Source: Thamnaconus septentrionalis (Eukaryota > Chordata > Actinopteri > Tetraodontiformes > Monacanthidae). From it: a stretch of DNA of 64,000 nucleotides. A model generated the notes under the pieces. That model searched no databases. It had not been told where the DNA came from and saw only the letters and a program-made list of their open reading frames with translations. Both the position numbers and the translations under genes were made by a program. The stretch is from assembly GCA_009823395.1 (NCBI GenBank), contig CM020516.1:11008001-11072000 (forward strand). The letters run 5' to 3'. This document shows positions 1 to 11,020 of this stretch, piece by piece (the stretch's first letter is position 1; each line of letters opens with the position of its first letter).

Positions 1-215
1 CAGTGAATTATTAGCACCCTTTGTGACATCACAAAGGGCTGTTTTTCACACCTGCTTGCTTTGTGAAAAGCAGAGCAAGCAACAAAAGTCAAAGCTGCAC
101 TTTTCACATTTCTGGTGAGCTCACCAACAGGCTTGGAGACACGTGAGAAAACGCTGGTCGTATGAGGCAAAGTGAGATTTGCCTCATACAGGACCTTGAA
201 ATCTTTCACTCTTGT
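1..215 (-). repeat. Dispersed repeat family A, copy 1 (cut by window edge)
   Basis: The near-palindrome CCCTTTGTGA-CA-TCACAAAGGG lies at 17-38. About 110 bp later comes the word GAAAACGCTGGTCGTA (146-161). The same two blocks, in the same order and orientation, recur at 50097-50245, with an alignable middle part (GAAAAGCAGAGCAAGCA here, GAAAAACAGGGGCAAGCA there). It is called minus because three other copies carry the palindrome in the opposite arrangement. The element class is unknown: no clear terminal repeats or target duplication are visible. The right boundary near 215 is approximate. Confidence 0.65.
161..188. repeat. Perfect 11-bp hairpin
   Basis: TATGAGGCAAA (161-171) and TTTGCCTCATA (178-188) are exact reverse complements around the loop GTGAGA. 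It sits at the distal end of repeat A copy 1 and is not present in the copy near 50.2 kb, so it is probably a local feature or a copy-specific change. Confidence 0.8.
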
Positions 216-700
216 GAAATGCGTACAACTGCCTTTAACATAGTTAATTTATGAAATCAAGGAATTTTACGTCTCGGATTGAATGTGTCCCTCGTCTTGC
301 ACGGCACATAATCAACTCTTTAACAAGATGTGGAAAGTAGGAATGAAGGGAGATCTGTGGGAGGGGCAGAGGAGCTTGGCAGATTTAATTAATTACCGCA
401 TATTAAAATGTTTGTTTACAGAAGTGAGCAGCTACAAGAGGTCTGATGTTAATTAATTTAAGGCGTACTTCCCACCAGCCTCATCGATGTGTCACAAGCT
501 GCAGAGCTACTCCCTTTGGCAGGGACTCCAGCGTCTCATTGGATATCCATCAATTGCTGTGAGGTGTGCGAGGCGGGGTTGGGGTGGAGGGGGTGAAAAA
601 AAAAAGAGAGAAGAAGATACGCGCCACGCAAATTACAGCCAGTGTTAACATGATTGCATATTAAGATTTTTCTAATTAGCGAGCGGGAAGGAAAAAGTGA
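216..700. promoter_or_regulatory. Candidate conserved non-coding element
   Basis: This is repeat-poor DNA with several homeodomain-type words: TTAATTAATTA (385-395), TTAATTAATTTA (449-460) and CTAATTAG (672-679). A forkhead-like TGTTTAC lies at 414-420. No gene frame is seen. The enhancer reading is inferred from motif density only; conservation is untested. Confidence 0.35.
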
Positions 701-2560
701 AGGAGCTGAGGATTAGGCGTCGCTCGGGCGGCCGTTCAGGAAGTGACAGCTCAAGCATGGCCGCCGCTTCCTGTTTTTGCAATTACAACGAGCGACCGCG
801 GCGCTCGTGGCTCCGCGCTAAGCAGCTCAGGCACTCGCGTCCAAAATGTTGCGTTGGCAGATTCAGGCCCGCCTGGTTCCGCTCTCTGGGGGGGTTTGAG
901 GGAGGTGTGGTTGTGCCCCCCACCCGCCCGCCACCGCCACGGTGGACAATGATGCATCTTTGCCTCTCTGGAGGTCGGCTGGACTGAGTCCAGAACATCA
1001 CCTGCAATCAATAGTGTGGCTAAAGCAGGTCCAACCCAACACATGTGGGGGCAAACGCTCCACTGCGAGGGGGAAGAAGGCCGGCACGGCTCATTGCCTC
1101 GCTAAAACCAAACCAGGTTCTGGCGGCCTGACACAGCCGCGTCTCTGGGACAGGGGAGGGGAAAATCCTCGCAAGATAAAAAAAAAAACCCAAAAAACGA
1201 CGACAACAAAAAGCTGAGACCGTATAAAGATTGTGCTTTTGAGGGAATTGTGAGAAAAGCATAAATCCATAAATATAGCCTCCGGAAATGTCAATAGTTT
1301 ATAACAGAATGGTTCCATTTGTTGCACAGGGCTTTCCAGGAGACAGCGCGAGGCTCGGAAGAGGAGCTGTGCACTGAGGTGAGGCACGCCTGCGTTTGTG
1401 GGAATGCACGTAATTATTTCACATCTTTAGAGTCATTATTAGCCCTGCTGGCTCCACTGTCAGCGGGATGAGAAGCCACAGATCTGCAACGGGCGGAACG
1501 TTGGAGGCTAACACGTGTTTCTTTCAAATTGCTCTCTCGCCTCTGACCAGACTGCAGCTCCAGGTAACGACGCGCCGCGTCCTCCATCGTCCAGGAAGAG
1601 GCATCGAGGTCAGACGCAGTTACGCAACACAGGTAACACAGAAAGTAGGCGGGACTTCCGTTGTAAGGCTTTGTCTTAGCCTTTTTCTTTTTAACTAGGC
1701 AACCTTTTTTCTATCGTCAGCCTGGATATCCTGGTGCGCGTGCCTTTGCATTTTGCAGCTCAAATGATTTGTGTTACTGTACTGCTGTTCTATTATATTT
1801 GATTGCATTCCATTCCAGGCATTAAATAGGAAACTTGGGTCAAAATAGAAAACGATTATAATGTGCAAACCAAGTCTTAATTTCCTTGATATTTAATGTA
1901 ATCTTGCCAAAAGACATTTAATACTTGAGTTGAAAGGTCAATGTATTTTCACATACAGGGCATTCAAAGTCCTGCTTTCTCTTTAAAAGAAGACCAAATA
2001 ATGAGAGCAAAGAAAGAAAAAATGTAGCAGTTTATAAACTCTCCATGATGAAGATTCAGATGCATAAAGGTAAGATTGCTCAGCTACACCATACCAGCTG
2101 CAAAAATAAGTGTGACAAAGAAAAACTAACCCGTTTACGCGACACAAAGTCGCTGCAGCCGCTTCCTCAATCAAGGCCTCAGACTCCCACCGTTCAGACT
2201 CCGAAGATGCCTGAAAACACGGCGGCTGGGGAAGGAAGCAGATGCTGCGAGCGCTGTGTGTGTGTGTGTGTGTACATGCGTGTGTGTGTGTGTTTTGTGT
2301 GCACCCCTTTACTGTAAGTGGGATTTGAAGAATTGGCACAGTCATCTGAGCGGCGCTGCGCGTCTCTCACAAACAAATGAAGGCCCAGCGCCTCAAAGTG
2401 AGATTGATATCTCTTTCTCAACTTCACGGGGGGAATATTCTAAATATGAAGAGGGGTCCCTTCGTCCCAGGGGACCCGGAGGGCGGCGCTTTTCCCCACC
2501 TTCCTGGTGACAGTAACCTAAAAAAAAAAAATAGCCCGTACATCTTTTGTGTTCATTAAT
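701..2560. other. No gene seen; GC-rich then simple sequence
   Basis: A GC-rich block (720-980) has short overlapping open frames on both strands, none with recognisable protein character. It is followed by purine-rich DNA with A runs near 1179-1200, mixed AT-rich DNA, a GT microsatellite and an A11 run at 2521-2531. I found no splice-flanked exon, RNA gene or element termini. Confidence 0.5.
2255..2293. repeat. (TG)n microsatellite
   Basis: Two TG tracts are separated by the interruption TACATGCG, so this is an imperfect dinucleotide repeat of about 39 bp. Apparent Cys-Val open frames here come from the repeat. Confidence 0.95.
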
Positions 2561-2780
2561 ATTCACTCATTCATCCTACGTCCTGGCAGCTGAAATGTCG
2601 ACGAGCAGGGCCACAATAGATGGGCCAGAAATCCACTTTGTCTGGAATTGAGCTCGGAATTAAAATAGAACAATGCCCATTTTTCCTGCGGACGGCAGGC
2701 TTGCGCCATACATTTCACTTAGCGACTGAAAACTTTTCAATTTGTGCGGCGGGCGGGGGTCCTCACCAGAACCTAGCCAT
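2561..2780. promoter_or_regulatory. Weak candidate regulatory segment
   Basis: A repeat-poor segment with CATTAATATTCACTCATTC just before it and GGAATTAAAATAG near 2657. Composition is balanced. Motif support is thin, so this is a low-confidence call. Confidence 0.2.
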
Positions 2781-3114
2781 TAAATAGGTCAAGGATGGAT
2801 GTGTGCGACGCCCCGGCGCTGCTGCTGCTGCCGTTGCTGCTCCCCCTCCACCACCATCCAGAGTCACGGCAGAAAGTTGGGAGCACGTCGGCAATCGTTT
2901 GTTTGGCGAACGGGTGGAAACGCTCGCAGCCGAAGGGTTTTTTTAAAAAAAACATAGGGAAATAATAAAAGGAATAGATGCAGGAGCGGCAGTGCACGCG
3001 GGGATAAAAGCTGAGCTCTTTTCAAAGGCGACTGACTCTGAAGAGGAAAAAGGGAAGAGACCGAAATCCAAAAATGCCACCGCACATGTTCCCGGGAAGC
3101 ATGTGTAGCCACAG
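2781..3114. other. No gene seen; short CTG run and A/T-rich patch
   Basis: A CTGCTGCTGCTG run (from about 2819) sits in GC-rich DNA. It is followed by T7/A8 runs near 2939-2952 and purine-rich sequence. Short open frames on the minus strand are low-complexity. Confidence 0.5.
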
Positions 3115-3560
3115 GAGACGGATCCTCTGTTGGGATTCATCACGGCCCAGTGTAACGATTATCACCCCACACGGTGACTTTGACAAAGCCGGCCCCCGGT
3201 TTGACTCACTGACCTGCTCACTGCATGGGTCACGGGCCAAGCAAAAGTTTATGACACGGAAGGCGGCAAACCTCGACAAACGCGTCTCTGTTAGAGCGCC
3301 GTCGAGCGCCGGCGGAGGAGGCGGCACGTGCCGGGGATCAATACGAGACGGGGGATGTATTAATAATCATCGGCGCATCCGATACTGAGCTCGCTGTCGT
3401 TTTCCGTGCTGGCCGCGCTCCTGCTGCGGCCGCCTGCAGCACCAGTCCACTGGACTGGGTCAGCGGCTCCAGCCGTCGAAATTAATCAGAGTCAGTTTGC
3501 TGCCGCTGTTTTATTCGCACTTAATTTATCTTGTGGAACCACCTTGTTTTTTGTTTTTGT
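3115..3560. promoter_or_regulatory. Weak candidate regulatory segment
   Basis: It contains AACGATTATCACC (about 3153), GTATTAATAATCATCGG (about 3357) and AAATTAATCAGAG (about 3479), mixed with CpG-containing GC-rich sequence. No protein-like frame is seen. It looks more like non-coding regulatory DNA than an exon, but only on motif grounds. Confidence 0.25.
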
Positions 3561-4747
3561 TTTTAATTCAATGATGATCTTAGAAATGATGAGAAGCTTG
3601 TTGAGGGTGTTTTGGCTGTTTACGGAGATAAACAGCAAACATTTATTTTCTGCTTATGACTGTGTGTTTCCCCACCTTTATTTCTAAAATCACAACTGTA
3701 GTGACCAACTAGTATGGATTTTTCCAGTTGTCCAAACCAGTACTGATATTTTGATATCAGATTGAGTGCTGACTACTTTAATGCCTATATCACATTTTTC
3801 ACCTAAAAATTCATCAATTATAAAATTGGCAAACTTCAAAAACATTGATTAAATAAATTTATTGTTCTTTATTTTATGTAGTAAATCTACTCTGCAATTC
3901 AATTATTTCTACAATAAAAACAAACAAAGGTAACATGGACTGGCATAAATAGCTTCAGTTAACACTAAAATGTCAAAAGTTGCAGCTCGTCGAGCTTCTC
4001 GTCCTCTTAAACAAACACAAATCTGTGAGCACTTGACGACACTGGACCTGTTTTCTTCTTCTCTTCTCTCCTAAATTGCCCCCTGGTCAAACGGCCCCCC
4101 ACTAACGACCAGTGTATTTAAGCAGTGAACATGTACGCGTGAGGCTAATACCGTTGAATCCGCGTTCCCCTAAAAAACACTCCGTAATGATCTTCCCCCC
4201 TCAAAAAAGGTAAATCAATTATATATTGACAACAAAGGGACCGTTTTGTCATAAAATGGTAATTAGTTTGGGTCCCTGACCTCCCTCTTGGCACCTCCAC
4301 TCCCCCAGCTGAGGACCGGGAGGGGCGGGGCGAGCGTGCGCGCTCGGCCCACACTTAACGACAGACAGGCGTAACACACTGGCTGAGCATTGTGGGGTCT
4401 TTGTCTTCATTCAGGGGGGAGATGAAGTTCTTGCCGCCGCGTTTATCAATCACCGAGGGGCTCCAGCTGTTCCACGGGCCTCGGCAAGCGCTCCAACAGC
4501 CGGCCTGACAAATTGTCTATGAATAGCAAGGAAAGGGACCCCCGCCACAACCACACGGACCAGCTTTGGCGTCAGCGTACATGGCTGCGGGGCTCCAGCG
4601 TCACGTGTAAACAATCGGCCCCCTTTTCACCGCAAGTCAGTTTGCTAATGTGGGAATCGGCCCCTACTTGCTGTATAGTGCGTATAGGGTTGTCAACATC
4701 GGTATTCACTATGTCGTCCACTCAACGTATCCCACAATGCATCACTA
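3561..4747. other. No gene seen; AT-rich, probably decayed repeat
   Basis: 3690-4070 is AT-rich and reads like degraded transposon sequence, without termini I can define. 4131-4700 is mixed, with C runs. The part just before 4747 carries CCCACAATGCAT (about 4731), which resembles CCCATCATGCATTGTG at about 5077 on the far side of the next element. This suggests an older repeat split by that insertion. Confidence 0.45.
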
Positions 4748-5023
4748 GCTGTGTTTCCATTACACTTTTTTGCAAAATAAAAGCAAAATTTCTAACATTT
4801 CGACAAAGTACAACTGCAATTTGCAGGTATTTCCATTGAATGGTGTCAAGCACATAAGCTGTAATTCTCAAAAAATCTTGTCCCGCAAGATATATCAATA
4901 TGACGCTAAAAGGCTAAAAACCTTTTAGCGATATTTGAGAGGTTTTCTAAGTTTAGGCATTTTCTTTACCAGTTTTTGTGATATTTAGGTTTTGCACAAT
5001 TCTAGGGGTAATGGAAACGCAGC
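4748..5023 (-). mobile_element. GCTGYG inverted-repeat element (MITE-like), copy 1
   Basis: The left end GCTGTGTTTCCATTAC and right end GTAATGGAAACGCAGC are inverted repeats with two mismatches. The inner part TTTCCATTGAATGGTGT and the right-hand 47 bp match the copies at 32115-32566 and 37144-37521. The flanks read ..ACT-A and T-ACT.., so the target duplication is either TA or, if the element ends in AGC..GCT, the triplet ACT. At 276 bp this is the shortest copy. It lacks the internal coding remnant of the other two, as expected for an internally deleted, non-autonomous DNA transposon. Minus is assigned from the remnant's direction in the other copies. Confidence 0.85.
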
Positions 5024-5454
5024 TACTAAAAAAAAAAGTAGTGTACAACCAATGGTTATTAACCCGGCAATATATCCCATCATGCATTGTGCTCACGCTG
5101 ACCGAAAGGTTGAAAAGTCGAGAGTAGGCCTAGCATTGTTGTTTCTAATAAGACGCTTATTATAGTATGAACTTCAAAAATGCATACGGGGCGTTTTAAT
5201 AATGTGACCGCAACAACGATATTAAATCCGCCAAGAGCAGTGTCCAAAAGTTTTTGTTTTTTTTCATTTGGCTAATGAGTGCGCGACGTTGTTGGCTGCG
5301 TTGAACTCCCTACATAAGAAAGTAGGAAACGAGTGGGTGATCTCGGGCACAGCCGTGCACATGTGCGAGCGCGTGCAGCAGCAAAACACAGCCAGCGTGC
5401 CTGTTTATTCCTGAACGCCTGGTGGCCAACTCTTTTTTTTCCACTGCTGTCTAC
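5024..5454. other. No gene seen; probable older repeat flank
   Basis: It starts with an A-rich run and CCCATCATGCATTGTG (about 5077), which pairs with similar sequence left of the MITE. This is followed by unique DNA with a T run near 5255 and a purine/pyrimidine mix. No exon or RNA gene is recognised. Confidence 0.4.
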
Positions 5455-5600
5455 TCACTGCAATTACAACATGGATTAACAGCTCCCCTCTAATACTGAC
5501 ATCATCACCGTGCATGCCTTAGAGGAATCTGAAGGCGCTGTATTCCTGCGAAGCAATCACATCCAATTACAGCTTAGCGAATGACGTGGGGGGACTCATA
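5455..5600. promoter_or_regulatory. Candidate conserved non-coding element
   Basis: A short repeat-poor block with CAATTAC (5461-5467), GGATTA (5473-5478) and CCAATTAC (5563-5570). Spacing and composition resemble vertebrate developmental enhancers. The function is inferred. Confidence 0.3.
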
Positions 5601-6628
5601 GACTACCGAGCCGGCCAGCCGAGCCCAAGATGCTCTTAACTGCTGGGCGGTTGTTTTTCTGTCCGCCAAACCCCTAATGGTCAAAGATCAACTGGCGGGC
5701 GAGACCCGAATCCTTGCGAGAAAAAGACTTATGGTTCTGTGTTTGCCTGAGCGATCTGTGTGCTCCGGCACCAAATGAGAAGTTATAGGTCAAGAAATAT
5801 AGATAGATGAACAGACGGAATGAATTAGCTGCCCGCCAAGGTCAGACAGGGATTGCGTTGTTACAACCCGGCAATCTTCACTTTTTCATCATAGTCATGC
5901 GCAAAGCCCACAAATAGCGGGAGAATGAAGTTGAAGGAGACAAAGACAGGAGGAGGAGGAGGAGGAGGGCAGGATAGGGGGAAGACAGAGGAGGAGGAAT
6001 GGAAAGAGGGGAAACAAATTGATCGCTTGGTGTTGAGATCAGTCATAGTCATCCCGGGCGGATGGATGAATGTCTGCCATGGCCGCTGCAGGTCCGGGCA
6101 GGGAGAGCGTCTGAAAACAAGAGAAATTGGTTTGGGCCCCCGGGAGGAGAATCAATGTGTTGGGGGGCAAGACAGTGCAAGTGTTGTTTTGTGTAGGGCT
6201 GCAGGGGCGTTCCAAAGTTTGAGGGGATCTGACAGCTGAATTCAATTATTCTTTTTTTTTTTCTTTTTTGAAATGTGCAGGTTTTATTTGTGTTTTGGCG
6301 TAAAAAAAACTTTCTGATTTGGAATATTTTTCAAATATTCTTCTGCTATTGCACAGAATTGAACATAACTAGCTATGGTGACATAGTAGTACAACACTTA
6401 ATTTTATTAAAATGACCACACATAACTACAGATGCTGTACAACATCTGAATCCTTTCCAGCGATTACGACAAAAATCAATATTGTAATTCTATGCAAATG
6501 TTTTCTTAAAATAATATGCATCCCTTTCATGTTTGGGTAAAGATCCTCAGAAACGTTCATTCTTTACTTCTAGTTTGTGTTCGCTTCACTTTACAGACAG
6601 CGTGCGCTAAAACATGGCTGTACACCAG
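5601..6628. other. No gene seen; purine tract and AT-rich DNA
   Basis: 5946-6012 is a GGA-rich polypurine tract. 6240-6540 is AT-rich with T runs (about 6252) and no definable element ends. Open frames over the GGA tract are low-complexity Gly/Glu or Pro/Ser translations and are not credible proteins. Confidence 0.5.
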
Positions 6629-6760
6629 CCCTTTGTGATGTCATAAAGTGCCCAGATACAAAAGGCTAGCGACAACAGCCCTAGTCAGGTGTTTCTTCCA
6701 CCTCTCTACCCGAGCTGTTTCTTTTGCAGGAGGCTGCAAACAGAAGGATAAAGCGCCGTT
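6629..6760 (+). repeat. Dispersed repeat family A, copy 2
   Basis: The imperfect palindrome CCCTTTGTGATGTCATAAAG begins at 6629. It is followed by GACAACAGCCCTAGTCAGGTG and then TTTTGCAGGAGGCTGCAAACAG (in two parts, from about 6722). The same order of blocks occurs at 39.3 kb and 55.0 kb, and in reverse near 50.0 kb. The class is unknown and the boundaries approximate. Confidence 0.6.
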
Positions 6761-7429
6761 CTCTGCTGGAGTCCAGGACGTTCCTTCGTGTTTCCACACT
6801 GACTCGAGCTGCTCCTTGACAGGCACTTCCCACACAAACCGCAGCCGCCGTCTCGCTCTCGGCGGCAAGACGGAGATTTTTTATCAACCGATTATTCTCC
6901 ATTTCCCGCGTGGAATCAAAAACCTCTCGCGGTTTAATGAGGCCATTTTGACTCGAGGAGTTGTGTCTGCCGGATCCCGATGCCTCTGACAAATGGCGCC
7001 TTTGAACGATGATGTAGCCGACTGTCAAGTCGACGGCACTCTGGTAATGAGTCATGTGACAACTCCTGGGGTTTCTCCTAACTATCCAGGCAAATGTCAG
7101 CGGTCTACCCCCCATTCCCTTTGATGACCTATTAAATATTATGAGGACCCCCTCCTGCGCGCGCCGTAGCTCCGCTCATATCAAGATGGTGTTTAATGCC
7201 CATGAGACAAACAACAGACAGATTAAAGCTATTACACCCCGCCGCACTCCCACACTCACCCTCTGCAAAGTGCTGTTGTGATGACTTGTTTTAATAGTTT
7301 TGTGACTTAAAACCGGTCGATGCAGTAAAACCAAGCGCAGCCTCGTGAGCGGCTTTCCGGGGCCGAATTGATGGCAGAGCCGCCTTGTGAGCGCCCCAAG
7401 GCGACTCGCTGACCCCCTCGTAGCAGCGA
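6761..7429. other. No gene seen; mixed unique DNA
   Basis: Moderately GC-rich, repeat-poor sequence. The longest frame (about 144 codons, minus, ending near 6681) partly overlaps repeat A and shows no domain. Words such as CTATTAAATATTATGAGG (about 7128) could be regulatory, but I see no cluster strong enough to call. Confidence 0.4.
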
Positions 7430-7800
7430 TCCGCCAGTTGTTATTAATAAAGCCACTGAGGCCCTAATCAAGTTCAAACACCGCTTGTCACATTGACATT
7501 ATATGAAGACAAATGATGATTTTAATCTCAGGCAAATGTCAGACTTCACATTTCTCTCGATATGGTCATTTTCTGGCCTGTGAGTCAAGTGTAAGGAGCC
7601 AATTATGCGACGATCTGAGCAAAAATAACCCCTCATTTTCAAGAATAATGGGAACGACGCGTTATGGATTAATGGCACTATTTATCTTTTTTAAATTTCT
7701 GTCTCTCTCCGGCGATGGCAGCACTCCCCAAGGAAAATATTCATAAAACGAAATTGAAGTCATAACTTAATAGGTTATTAAAAATTCTGAATGCATATCA
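7430..7800. promoter_or_regulatory. Candidate conserved non-coding element
   Basis: Four homeodomain-type words lie in one repeat-poor block: TTATTAATAA (7441-7450), CTAATCA (7464-7470), CCAATTATGC (7599-7608) and GGATTAATGG (7666-7675). There is no low-complexity sequence. This is one of the more enhancer-like segments in the first 10 kb. Confidence 0.4.
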
Positions 7801-7977
7801 CTTCTCCTCTTTGCGGCGCTGTAAATTTAAATTGAAGTTTGCGGCGTCAGAAGACAGCGGCAGGAGTTTTTATGGTGGCACAAGAGAGGGGAGGACATGC
7901 ATCTCTGTCAGCAGGGGTATTTGCTATTCTAATTTTATGGCGGGCCAGATTATCAGGCAGGGATGTCGGGGCGCGTG

Positions 7978-8009
<32 letters not shown>

Positions 8010-8449
8010 CCGACCAAACCTCAGCCATGTGTTTCCATTAGCCGGAGCCGCCGTCCAGGGGTTTGTTTCCTCCATTATTTTCTACATCTGTCTTTTATCT
8101 TGATTTAAAGCCAGACTTTCTGCATATTCCTCCCCTGTCATCCCTCGCCCTCTCTCGCCTCCACCCTTCACACTACTAGACTAGACCCCCCCCACCGCAC
8201 CCTGGAGCCACGGGGGTCGAGGTCTCAGAGGACGAGCAGATATATTCGGCACAAATCTCCAGGGGGCAGCGGAGGTACAGAGCGAGCGAAGCTGCGACAC
8301 CTATCTTTGGCCGACCGCCTCTGTATGGACGCGGTGCCAATGAAGGTGAGATGTATGGAGGTGATTGAGAAGAGAGGGATGGAGGAGGGCGGGATGGGTG
8401 GGGGAGGGGCGGAGTGGGATGGCATCATCTCCGCTGTGAGGAAATCCTT
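7801..8449. other. No gene seen; includes GCAG microsatellite
   Basis: Unique DNA surrounds a tetranucleotide repeat, then pyrimidine-rich and C-rich stretches (8130-8190) and a G/A-rich tract (about 8340-8410). Open frames are short and skewed. Confidence 0.5.
7977..8010. repeat. (GCAG)n microsatellite
   Basis: About 8.5 uninterrupted GCAG units. Confidence 0.95.
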
Positions 8450-8710
8450 TCGTCCTCAAGGTCAGGGGGCAAATTTATTTATTTCCCTCCCGGAAGTTAC
8501 AATGAAATTTTACGCAGTACTTTGCTCCGATGATGAGAGGGATCAGCGGCCATAAATTTTTCTTGCCATTTGGTTGCCAGTGATGAACCATTTATTATGA
8601 CGCCTTCAAGGACACCGCGTGGTATTTGTACGATGGTGCTATTCTATGTAATGATATCCATTTCATTGTGCCATATAACACAAATGAGGGAATTAAGAAT
8701 AAACCAGCTC
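8450..8710. promoter_or_regulatory. Candidate conserved non-coding element
   Basis: A repeat-poor, AT-leaning block with CCATAAA (8550-8556, a Hox/Cdx-type word), TTTATTATGACG (about 8591) and GGGAATTAAGAAT (about 8688). No protein-like frame is seen. The role is inferred. Confidence 0.35.
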
Positions 8711-9780
8711 GCTGCAGGAGCAGGTCCGGCTGCGTTCACCGCTGCCTAGCGGCCTGCGTACAGTAAATGTCACACGGTATTTGTGATGCCCTTGTCCTGC
8801 TTTTACGCTAAAGGTTACAATGTTGATGTTGTGTTACTTTCAAAAGGACCCAAAGTAACCTTGTATGCCAGGTGGAATGTATTTTTTCCCTGGAACCTTT
8901 GGGTTTATTTCAAGTGCCCATCTGGTAAAGAGCCAATAAGAAGTGTTTGTGAAGGGGAAGGTGATTGAAAGAGCCTTCTGTTTATCGAGCTAACTAATCG
9001 AATTTTGTTACTAGACAGGGATGGTAGAGCTGAAGGTTTCCTATGCTTGAGCAAGGGGCAACGCAAGCTACATGCATAGTGTTGCTAGCGGCTAGCTGCA
9101 ATAAAAGGCTGTCAGTGCCGTTTTTGTTCCTGGGAATGCATCACCCAGTTTTGATAAAACTGCCGCAACATCCATTAGAATCTCATTAGCAGATTGTACA
9201 CCTCGTAGTAGCTTCGTCTTTGTAAAGCTCTGAGCGTTCACCTCTTATTTTGATCACTACCTAAGCTAATTAGTCGTAAAGTAGTGAATAGATGAAGAGT
9301 AGCTGAAAACGCTTATGGATGGAGCTTGTTAAAGCGGATGAGTTTGAAAAATCTAAATCTGAGCAAGCCAGATAATGGCAAAAAAAAGTTTTTTCCATGA
9401 AAGGAAAAGTTTTGCTTTTTGATAAATAAATTTTGTCTCAAGAAAACGATTACCCCCCCCCCCCCACACACACACACACACACTTTTACATACACACACA
9501 GCCAATTGAGCTTGTGTTTGTCTTCTCACATCCATCATTCACAGAGAATGGGGCTTTTTGACTGCACATTTCCCCCCCTAACCCTTTTTTTTGTGCTGCC
9601 TCTCAACACACAGCGGACACCTCCCGGGTCCCTCAGAGGGCACGATGAACTAATGCTCTTTATTGATTGGCCACTTAAAAGCCTCTTTTAGCCTTGGGAG
9701 TATGTTAATGCGATGAGGCCCTTTCCCCCCGGCTGCCCCCTCCCTAGTCCCCAAGGCCTCTTGTGTGTATTCCTCGGTGG
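8711..9780. other. No gene seen; unique AT-rich DNA plus C/CA tract
   Basis: 8720-9430 is unique sequence without strong motif clusters. 9453-9483 is a C-run/CA microsatellite, with further CACACA near 9492. 9560-9780 is C-rich with CCCCCC runs. No gene or element termini are recognised. Confidence 0.45.
9453..9483. repeat. Poly-C/(CA)n compound microsatellite
   Basis: A run of 13 C passes directly into about nine CA units. Confidence 0.95.
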
Positions 9781-10010
9781 GCTATCACAGGGAGTTCATT
9801 AATGGTCAATTACTAATATCTAAAGAGGTGCTACAATGACGCCATTACGGGGGCATCTGTCTCCGCGCGCTCCGCGGGCGCACGCCACAGTGATGCGGCA
9901 ACACACATGCCCAGAAAAGGACGTGTGGGGGCGTGGAGTCGTGAGACAACGCGCAATTATTTGCTGCGATGCGCCGTGACTCTTAAGTGTGTTTATTCCC
10001 ATTTATCTGA
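9781..10010. promoter_or_regulatory. Candidate conserved non-coding element
   Basis: CATTAATGG (9797-9805) is followed directly by CAATTAC (9807-9813), then repeat-poor sequence with GCGCAATTATTTGC near 9950. The motif pair is suggestive of homeodomain binding; the function is untested. Confidence 0.35.
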
Positions 10011-10739
10011 TCTCGTCTTTCAAATAAAGTTCCAGTAGCTCCTGTAAGGTGGCCTGGAGGGAATCCCCCCCCCCCACCCCCCTGATTCCTGTTTAAAGAT
10101 TGCACACGGTGTAAAGCCTTAAAATATAGCTTATTGAAGCGCTTACATGATCCTGACCTGTTTATGTGAAGACACTTGATAGGCTAGCAGGCCCCCCCAG
10201 TGGTAACCCCCAGCCTCCCGAATGAGACAAAGCATCCTTCGACTGGCGGGCTCACAATTGTGGATAATAAAAGGAATAAATCAGACAGTGGGGCTGAATA
10301 TTTCATTTGTTATCCATATTCCTTGTGGGGAAAAAAAAAAAGAAATGACACAGAAATGTAAAAACAGCAATTTCCCAGCAGCAGCCCCAGTTGGGATGGT
10401 GCCAGAGCAGAAGGGCTGTTTTCACGTCTGAAGATAAAGTGCGTCTTTACCAGCCCAACTCTCCCTGGTATAAATCTAGCGGGCGACTTATGCATTGCCG
10501 CTTTCCAGTGCAATGCATTTCTGCATAAGCACGGCCACCACGATCCGTTATTTCAAGGCAGTCGCCCCTTTCTCACTTCCTGTCTGTCAACGTGTCCCTT
10601 TCCCTGCCTATTACTGTCCCTCCTCCCTTTCCTTTCATGTCTCGTATCTGCCCTCCAGAGAACAATATTCAATCTCGGGTACTTTTGGGGGCGGCAGGAT
10701 AACTTGCGATGACATTATAATGACCTTCACTCTCTTTTT
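10011..10739. other. No gene seen; C runs and unique DNA
   Basis: C-rich runs at about 10067-10081, unique AT-leaning DNA, an A12 run near 10330, then pyrimidine-rich sequence from 10565 to 10660. No credible frame. Confidence 0.45.
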
Positions 10740-11020
10740 TTGCCTCTTCTGGTGATAGATTCGCTGCGATATCGCGCCCTTCGCTGAAAGGGGAAGATTA
10801 TCTGAACGAGACGGGCCTGCGAGGCGATAACCAGCGAGCGCTGCAGGCACTCGGCTAGGAGACAGGCCACTTATCTGCATCTGGTCCCAGACTCTCCCAA
10901 CGTTTGTTGGGTCGTTTCGAATGAAATCCAGAGCTGATAAGGAGCTAATCACATGGCATATTGAACCAAAATAGATGCTAAAAAAGAATCACTTATCAGA
11001 AATTAATTAAATGTTTGCCA
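10740..11020. promoter_or_regulatory. Candidate enhancer with GATA-site cluster
   Basis: Five GATA cores lie within about 250 bp: GATAG near 10754, GATAA at 10826-10830, TTATCT at 10871-10876, GATAA at 10936-10940 and TTATCA at 10993-10998. AAATTAATTAAATG follows near 11000. Clustered WGATAR words are typical of GATA-factor enhancers. Here the role is inferred from the motifs alone. Confidence 0.35.

Noticed and set aside
6681..7115. 144-codon minus-strand frame
   Set aside because: It overlaps dispersed repeat A at its 3' end and has no recognisable domain.
8029..8039. TGTTTCCATTA, resembling the GCTGYG element terminus
   Set aside because: Only about 11 bp match, and no partner terminus or internal match is nearby. 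Likely chance.
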